Below, in pieces: positions 6,633 through 10,430 of a stretch of DNA of 10,430 nt. The DNA comes from CAZVWJ01 sp964631325 (GTDB lineage: Bacteria > T1Sed10-126): contig CAZVWJ010000070.1 in assembly GCA_964631325.1 (NCBI GenBank), positions 1 to 10,430 of the forward strand, given 5' to 3'. Numbering within the stretch: position 1 is the stretch's first letter; every line of letters starts with the position of its first letter. Under the pieces are notes generated by a model. The model was not told where the DNA came from, ran no database searches, and saw only the letters and a program-made list of their open reading frames with translations. Both the position numbers and the translations under genes were made by a program.

Positions 6633-7478
6633 TTACTGTTCATTCACGTCAAGCAGAGTCCGCTTAACGTATTTTTCCACTAAGATTTCCTTGTATTCCG
6701 CACTTCCCCAGACGTTACTTGTAGTTCGAACATTTTCACGACAAATTTCGGCGGCGCGAGCCGCTGTGGCTTCTGTCAACTTTTCCCCGGCCAACTCTGC
6801 CTCCGCCTCCGGACAGCGGGTGGGACTGGGCGAGGCCGAGCCAACACCGAGATTAACATCATTGATTGTATTTCTGTCCAAGTCAACTGCCGCTGATACT
6901 GAAACAGCCGCATAGCCATCCTCAGTTTTGCTAAATTTATTGTAGGCGCCCCTGTATTCTGCAAGTTCGGCGGGGAATTGAATCGCGACCACAAGATCTG
7001 AATCAGACAATAACCGGGTGGGATGGGTCTCAAAAAATTTCTCGGCCGGATAACTATTTTCAATCTCTTCGCCGGTGACGTGTATCTCCGCTTCCAGAGC
7101 CATTAGCACTGCCGGCAAATCCGACCAGACTCTCAACTGGGTGATGTTCCCCCCAATGGTAATCATATTCCGGAGCGGGGTAGTTCCCACGTGACTGGCA
7201 CATTCGGAAATTATCCCACCGGCAAAATCTTGAACTGCCGGATTTTCCTCGAGCTGATTCATAGTAGCCATAGCTCCAATTTTCAAAGAGCCCTGCTCAG
7301 ATTCAACGTAATCCAGCCCCAGGGTAGATAAATCCACAAGCCCTTCCAGGTTTTTACTATTGGTAATGCTCACACCGGTTCCACCAGCCAGCGGCTGATG
7401 GTTACCTTCCCCCCCGGCCAACACTTCGGCCGCCTCGTCAAGGTTATTCGGCTTGATAAATTCCTGTAAATTCTGCAC
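6633..7478 (-). CDS. Molybdenum hydroxylase, FAD-binding medium subunit
   Basis: This 281-residue protein is the FAD subunit that passes electrons to the final acceptor, typically NAD+ in xanthine dehydrogenases; the acceptor here is not known. The two FAD-binding motifs of the family are clear: PLAGGTGVSI (29-38) and MITIGGNI (105-112). The C-terminal part (about 180-280) matches the CO-dehydrogenase flavoprotein C-terminal domain, with FSKTEDGYAAVSVSAAV around 182-198. The start is GTG at 7478-7476, supported by AAGGGTG 7 nt upstream; an ATG a little upstream is out of frame. It is the first gene of the three-gene hydroxylase operon, and a promoter candidate lies in the 130-bp gap before it. 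Confidence 0.92.
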   Translation of the reverse strand: MQNLQEFIKPNNLDEAAEVLAGGEGNHQPLAGGTGVSITNSKNLEGLVDLSTLGLDYVESEQGSLKIGAMATMNQLEENPAVQDFAGGIISECASHVGTTPLRNMITIGGNITQLRVWSDLPAVLMALEAEIHVTGEEIENSYPAEKFFETHPTRLLSDSDLVVAIQFPAELAEYRGAYNKFSKTEDGYAAVSVSAAVDLDRNTINDVNLGVGSASPSPTRCPEAEAELAGEKLTEATAARAAEICRENVRTTSNVWGSAEYKEILVEKYVKRTLLDVNEQ

Positions 7479-7545
7479 AACTTTTCACCCTTATCATATG
7501 TTAGAAATAAGCTAATTCCATTTGCCTTCACTTTGCTTTTGTATT

Positions 7546-7575
7546 ATTTTAAACCACATTTATAAAATAAAACAA
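7546..7575 (-). promoter_or_regulatory. Promoter candidate for the hydroxylase operon
   Basis: On the minus strand TTGTTT (7570-7575) and TAAAAT (7546-7551) are spaced by 18 bp. The -10 box matches TATAAT at five of six positions; the -35 box matches at three. The surrounding DNA is AT-rich and lies 68 bp upstream of the GTG start. No clear terminator for the preceding gene was found in this gap, so readthrough from upstream remains possible. Confidence 0.4.
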
Positions 7576-7608
7576 GTGTTTCCCCACGGCTGACCGGTTT
7601 TGTCCCAG

Positions 7609-8517
7609 TTACAGAAAAAATAAATAGGGCCAGAGGACAAGCTGATAAGCAGTTTTCACCCAGACGGCGGGAGCTGTTGCCGGCAGGTCCAGCAAAGGAA
7701 ACAGATATAAATTTAATACTCCCGTATAAACTCCCGCCCCCACTATCTGAATCAAAAATAAAAGAGGAAGATAAAATATAAACTTAATAAACCCAAACCG
7801 GGTTAAACTTTTTATTCCGGCCAGAAATTGATAAACGATCAACAACGCGACAGCATAGAACAGAATATAAAAAGCACCGGTTGGGAAAACACCTGGGGAC
7901 CAGAGGTTCAAACTGATTCCTCGAAAAAATATAAATAGAAAAGCAGAAATCAAGAAATTCGGGAGCCAGATTGTTCCCGCACAAAGACCAGCAAGCTGGC
8001 CGGCAGTGGCCTCACCACGAATAATAAACTGACTTAAATATAACAGGACAAAAGCAGATATTTCCCAAAAAATCAAACAGACCAAAACCAACAGCCAGCC
8101 GGGAAATATCCGGGGAAAGCGGCCAGGCACGGTAAGCGGGGCCAGGAAATTATGATAATTGCGAAAAAAGCTGACGGCAAGCGAAGGCTTGCCCCGGGGA
8201 ACAAGTTTCTCCAATAAACTCACAGCAGAGACCTGTTCCACCTGGTAACCCGCCGTCAGGAGGGCTCCAGTAGAGATTACAATCAAGAGGGTAAACAGGG
8301 TGCGACTCAGCTCACGCCGGCTGTAAAACCGGCCCGGCCAAAACAAAAAATTATACAGGGGACGAAAATAATTACATAAACGCTGGGATAAAGTGGAAGG
8401 TAATTTTTCTTCAAAAGTCACCTCTAGCTTGCCGCATTCCGGGCACCGGGGCTCTTTCTCAGCCGACAATATAAATTCATTATCACAATTGTGACACTGA
8501 TATCTCTTGCGCACCAC
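7609..8517 (-). CDS. Zinc-ribbon membrane protein, Yip1-like
   Basis: This 302-residue protein begins with a zinc ribbon: Cys8 and Cys11 (CHNC), then Cys25 and Cys28 (CPEC). A linker follows, then about five hydrophobic segments near residues 73-92, 141-165, 174-198, 214-234 and 243-276. This layout resembles bacterial YIP1-family membrane proteins with an added N-terminal ribbon; the family call is from pattern only and the function is unknown. Two GTG codons are adjacent (8517 and 8514); AAGGTG lies 5 nt before the first and 8 nt before the second, so the true start may be the second. It follows the beta-barrel gene by 52 nt and probably shares its transcript. Confidence 0.75.
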   Translation of the reverse strand: MVRKRYQCHNCDNEFILSAEKEPRCPECGKLEVTFEEKLPSTLSQRLCNYFRPLYNFLFWPGRFYSRRELSRTLFTLLIVISTGALLTAGYQVEQVSAVSLLEKLVPRGKPSLAVSFFRNYHNFLAPLTVPGRFPRIFPGWLLVLVCLIFWEISAFVLLYLSQFIIRGEATAGQLAGLCAGTIWLPNFLISAFLFIFFRGISLNLWSPGVFPTGAFYILFYAVALLIVYQFLAGIKSLTRFGFIKFIFYLPLLFLIQIVGAGVYTGVLNLYLFPLLDLPATAPAVWVKTAYQLVLWPYLFFL

Positions 8518-8569
8518 TATTTCACCTTAATTTTTTACAGGATAAAACCGCGATAAACAACTGACCTGA

Positions 8570-9229
8570 TTAATACAGCCAGCGATAGCCAAATAAAAGC
8601 TGGCGGATTTTAAAACTGTCAAAGTTAACTGACTTATCGGTCGGGATTCGTTTAAAACTACTTTTTTCGGTAACCGTCCAGGTATATTGAATAGTCAGAT
8701 AAGAACTTTCCGTCACATCAAATTCAAACCCCAGGCCGGCTCGATAGATAAAGGGAGAATCAGACCCAGAATAAAGAGTCTGACCGTTACCCGAAAAATC
8801 ATTGAGCCGCAGGCGGCTAACTCCGGCCCCGAGCAGCCAAAATATCCGGTAACTCCAAGCACGGGGTGGAAGCTGATGACGTTCAAAAAAATTTAGAGTA
8901 AAATTCCACTGGCGAACCTCGCCATCTCCCCCGACCTGGTTACCGACAGGATCCCGATAACATTTAACGTCAGCATCAGCAAAAGCCAGCCGGTATTCAG
9001 CCCGAAGGGCCCCCACCTGGCCGCCCCAGGCCCCAGAAATCTGGTGCCCAGCGTCAAGCTCAAATTGTTCGTTATCCTGCCCGACAAGATCATCTATATT
9101 TACCCTGCCAAGACTGACATCCCAGTAATTTTTAGCGGCAGCCTCCAGGTGTTCAACCGGTCCAAATATTAAACAGCCGACAAGCAAAACACAACTTATA
9201 ACTTCTAACAGAGCCCACTGATTATCCAT
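8570..9229 (-). CDS. Predicted outer-membrane beta-barrel protein
   Basis: This 219-residue protein has an N-terminal hydrophobic segment (about 6-22) and a plausible signal peptidase I site after LEAAA (near 32). The mature part is built of alternating, aromatic-rich strands such as RAEYRLAFADADV, RQWNFTLNF, WLLGAGVSRLRL, YRAGLGFEFDV and SYLTIQYTWTV, and it ends in RWLY. An aromatic last residue is a typical outer-membrane assembly signal. This points to a small OmpA/OmpX-like barrel in a cell with an outer membrane. No family was recognised. The signal peptide is odd: MDNQ lacks a positive charge, and LVGC (16-19) would also fit a lipobox. The ATG overlaps the gmd stop by 8 nt with only GGTGGA close upstream, suggesting translational coupling. 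Confidence 0.72.
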   Translation of the reverse strand: MDNQWALLEVISCVLLVGCLIFGPVEHLEAAAKNYWDVSLGRVNIDDLVGQDNEQFELDAGHQISGAWGGQVGALRAEYRLAFADADVKCYRDPVGNQVGGDGEVRQWNFTLNFFERHQLPPRAWSYRIFWLLGAGVSRLRLNDFSGNGQTLYSGSDSPFIYRAGLGFEFDVTESSYLTIQYTWTVTEKSSFKRIPTDKSVNFDSFKIRQLLFGYRWLY

Positions 9230-10256
9230 TTTCCACCGCCTGCAAATCAGCTTCCACCATTAACTGAACCAGTTCTTCGAAGGTTGTTTCGTGCTGCCAG
9301 CCGAACTTGTGGCGGGCTTTGCTGGCGTTGCCGACCAGGGATTCAACCTCGGCCGGACGGTAATACTGGGGATCGACAGCCACCAGGGTCTGACCGCTTT
9401 TCGGGGCCACCCCTTTTTCTTTCTTCCCCTCGCCAACCCAATTTAAATCGTAACCTACACACTGGAAAGCCAAATCAGCAAATTCACGCACAGTATGTGT
9501 TTCTCCGGTGGCAAGCACGTAATCACCGGGTTCATCCTCCTGGAGCATCTGCCACATCCCCCGCACATATTCAGGGGCATATCCCCAGTCCCGAGAGGCA
9601 TCCAGGTTACCCAGGTAGACACATTCCTGGAGACCGGCCTTGATCCGGGCAGCAGCCCGGCTAATCTTGCGGGTGACAAATCGTTTACCCCGGCGGGGAG
9701 ACTCATGGTTGAACAAAATTCCGTTGCAGGCAAACATATCGTATGCTTCCCGGTAATTACGAGTAATCCAATAGGCATAGAGTTTGGCACAGCCATAGGG
9801 ACTGCGGGGATGAAAAGGAGTCTCTTCGTCCTGGGGGACCTCTTTTACCTGGCCGTATAATTCACTGGTTGAAGCCTGGTAGATCCGGGTGTCAACCCGG
9901 GCCTCTCTGATGGCATCAAGCAGGCGGAGGGTCCCCAGACCATCAACATCCGCAGTATATTCAGGCTGAACAAAAGAAACCGCCACGTTACTCTGGGCGG
10001 CTAAATTATATATTTCATCCGGTTCTACCCGTTCAATAATCCGGCTCAAGTTACTGGAATCCACCATATCCCCGTAATGCAAAAAAAGCCGTTCCTCCTG
10101 CAATTCCGGATCTTCATAAAGATGGTCAATCCGCTTCGTGTTGAAAACAGAAGTACGCCGGCGAATTCCGTGAACCTCATACCCCTTTTCCAGCAATAAT
10201 TCACATAAATAGGAACCGTCCTGACCGGTAATCCCCGTAATTAACGCTTTTTTCAT
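9222..10256 (-). CDS. gmd: GDP-mannose 4,6-dehydratase
   Basis: This 344-residue short-chain dehydrogenase-type enzyme converts GDP-D-mannose to GDP-4-keto-6-deoxy-D-mannose in the cytoplasm, the first step to GDP-fucose, GDP-rhamnose and related sugars for surface glycans. The cofactor motif GITGQDGSYL (8-17) and the family segment GIRRRTSVFNT (30-40) are typical of Gmd. The catalytic set is Thr130 and Glu132 (STSELYG) with Tyr154 and Lys158 (YGCAK), each two below the E. coli numbering. NHESPRRG (183-190) is another family signature. The ATG has an excellent AGGAGG site 6 nt upstream (10263-10268). No partner gene that would use the product (fucose synthase or a rhamnose reductase) is in the window; instead the barrel gene overlaps its end. 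Confidence 0.97.
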   Translation of the reverse strand: MKKALITGITGQDGSYLCELLLEKGYEVHGIRRRTSVFNTKRIDHLYEDPELQEERLFLHYGDMVDSSNLSRIIERVEPDEIYNLAAQSNVAVSFVQPEYTADVDGLGTLRLLDAIREARVDTRIYQASTSELYGQVKEVPQDEETPFHPRSPYGCAKLYAYWITRNYREAYDMFACNGILFNHESPRRGKRFVTRKISRAAARIKAGLQECVYLGNLDASRDWGYAPEYVRGMWQMLQEDEPGDYVLATGETHTVREFADLAFQCVGYDLNWVGEGKKEKGVAPKSGQTLVAVDPQYYRPAEVESLVGNASKARHKFGWQHETTFEELVQLMVEADLQAVENG

Positions 10257-10287
10257 TGATATCCTCCTAAAATTAAAGTGGATAGAT

Positions 10288-10296
10288 ATTTTATCA
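10288..10296 (-). promoter_or_regulatory. Extended -10 promoter for gmd
   Basis: On the minus strand this reads TGATAAAAT, a TGn extended -10 box with five of six matches to TATAAT and no good -35. The predicted start near 10281 leaves a leader of about 25 nt with the AGGAGG site in place. Confidence 0.5.
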
Positions 10297-10430
10297 TCCC
10301 AGCCAACATCCGTTTATCCTTTCGTCTGTCAGCCTGAGATTTCAACGTAGATAATTTAAGCTAAATTGAGCGATCCTATGGTGAATCTGCAAGATATCAC
10401 CTGTTTCTATCATTCTCGCAATTAGCCATT
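10297..10430. other. Region upstream of gmd at the right edge
   Basis: AT-rich DNA with no gene I can support on either strand. A 28-codon open frame on the minus strand runs in from the right edge and stops at 10342; it could be the tail of a neighbouring gene, but nothing in it is recognisable. Confidence 0.5.

Noticed and set aside
7590..7608. Small inverted repeat (ACTGG / CCGGT on the minus strand) after the Yip1-like gene as a terminator
   Set aside because: The stem is 5 bp with a wobble and no T-tract follows.
10342..10428. Open frame entering from the right edge on the minus strand
   Set aside because: Only 28 codons, with no recognisable motif, in AT-rich DNA; it may be chance.

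Overview
The window reads as chromosomal DNA of an anaerobic, probably salt-adapted bacterium of the diderm Firmicutes, possibly Halanaerobiales; this placement is inference, not proof. The evidence is a set of acidic proteins (small heat-shock protein, dihydroxy-acid dehydratase, molybdenum hydroxylase), Firmicutes-like AGGAGG ribosome binding sites, extended -10 promoters of the form TGATAnAAT, and a predicted outer-membrane beta-barrel protein. Gene density is high. I found no transposon, CRISPR array, tRNA, rRNA or prophage gene.

Layout, left to right. Positions 1-96 (minus) hold the first 32 codons of a Rossmann-fold dehydrogenase-like gene that runs off the edge. Positions 203-1879 (minus) are ilvD, dihydroxy-acid dehydratase of branched-chain amino acid synthesis. 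Its promoter and a structured leader lie in a 384-bp divergent intergenic region. On the plus strand follow an Hsp20 small heat-shock protein (2264-2704) with a very clear terminator, and nfo, endonuclease IV (2909-3769), which starts at TTG. nfo ends 6 bp from the convergent end of a three-gene molybdenum hydroxylase operon on the minus strand: FAD subunit (6633-7478), 2Fe-2S subunit (6115-6582) and molybdopterin subunit (3776-6115). Upstream, also on the minus strand, come a zinc-ribbon, Yip1-like membrane protein (7609-8517), a predicted outer-membrane beta-barrel protein (8570-9229) and gmd, GDP-mannose 4,6-dehydratase (9222-10256). The last 134 bp hold the likely gmd promoter and no gene I can support.

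How the genes work together. The three hydroxylase subunits form one enzyme: electrons pass from the molybdenum site through two 2Fe-2S clusters to FAD. By architecture it belongs to the xanthine dehydrogenase family, but the two residues that bind purines in bovine xanthine dehydrogenase appear to be replaced, so its substrate is open. gmd, the barrel protein and the Yip1-like protein may share a transcript (8-nt overlap, then a 52-nt or slightly longer gap, depending on which GTG starts the Yip1-like gene) and all fit a cell-envelope theme. ilvD, hsp20 and nfo look like independent housekeeping or stress genes. I see no obvious new defence or mobile system; the most interesting points are the hydroxylase pocket, the ilvD leader hairpin and the gmd-barrel-Yip1 cluster.
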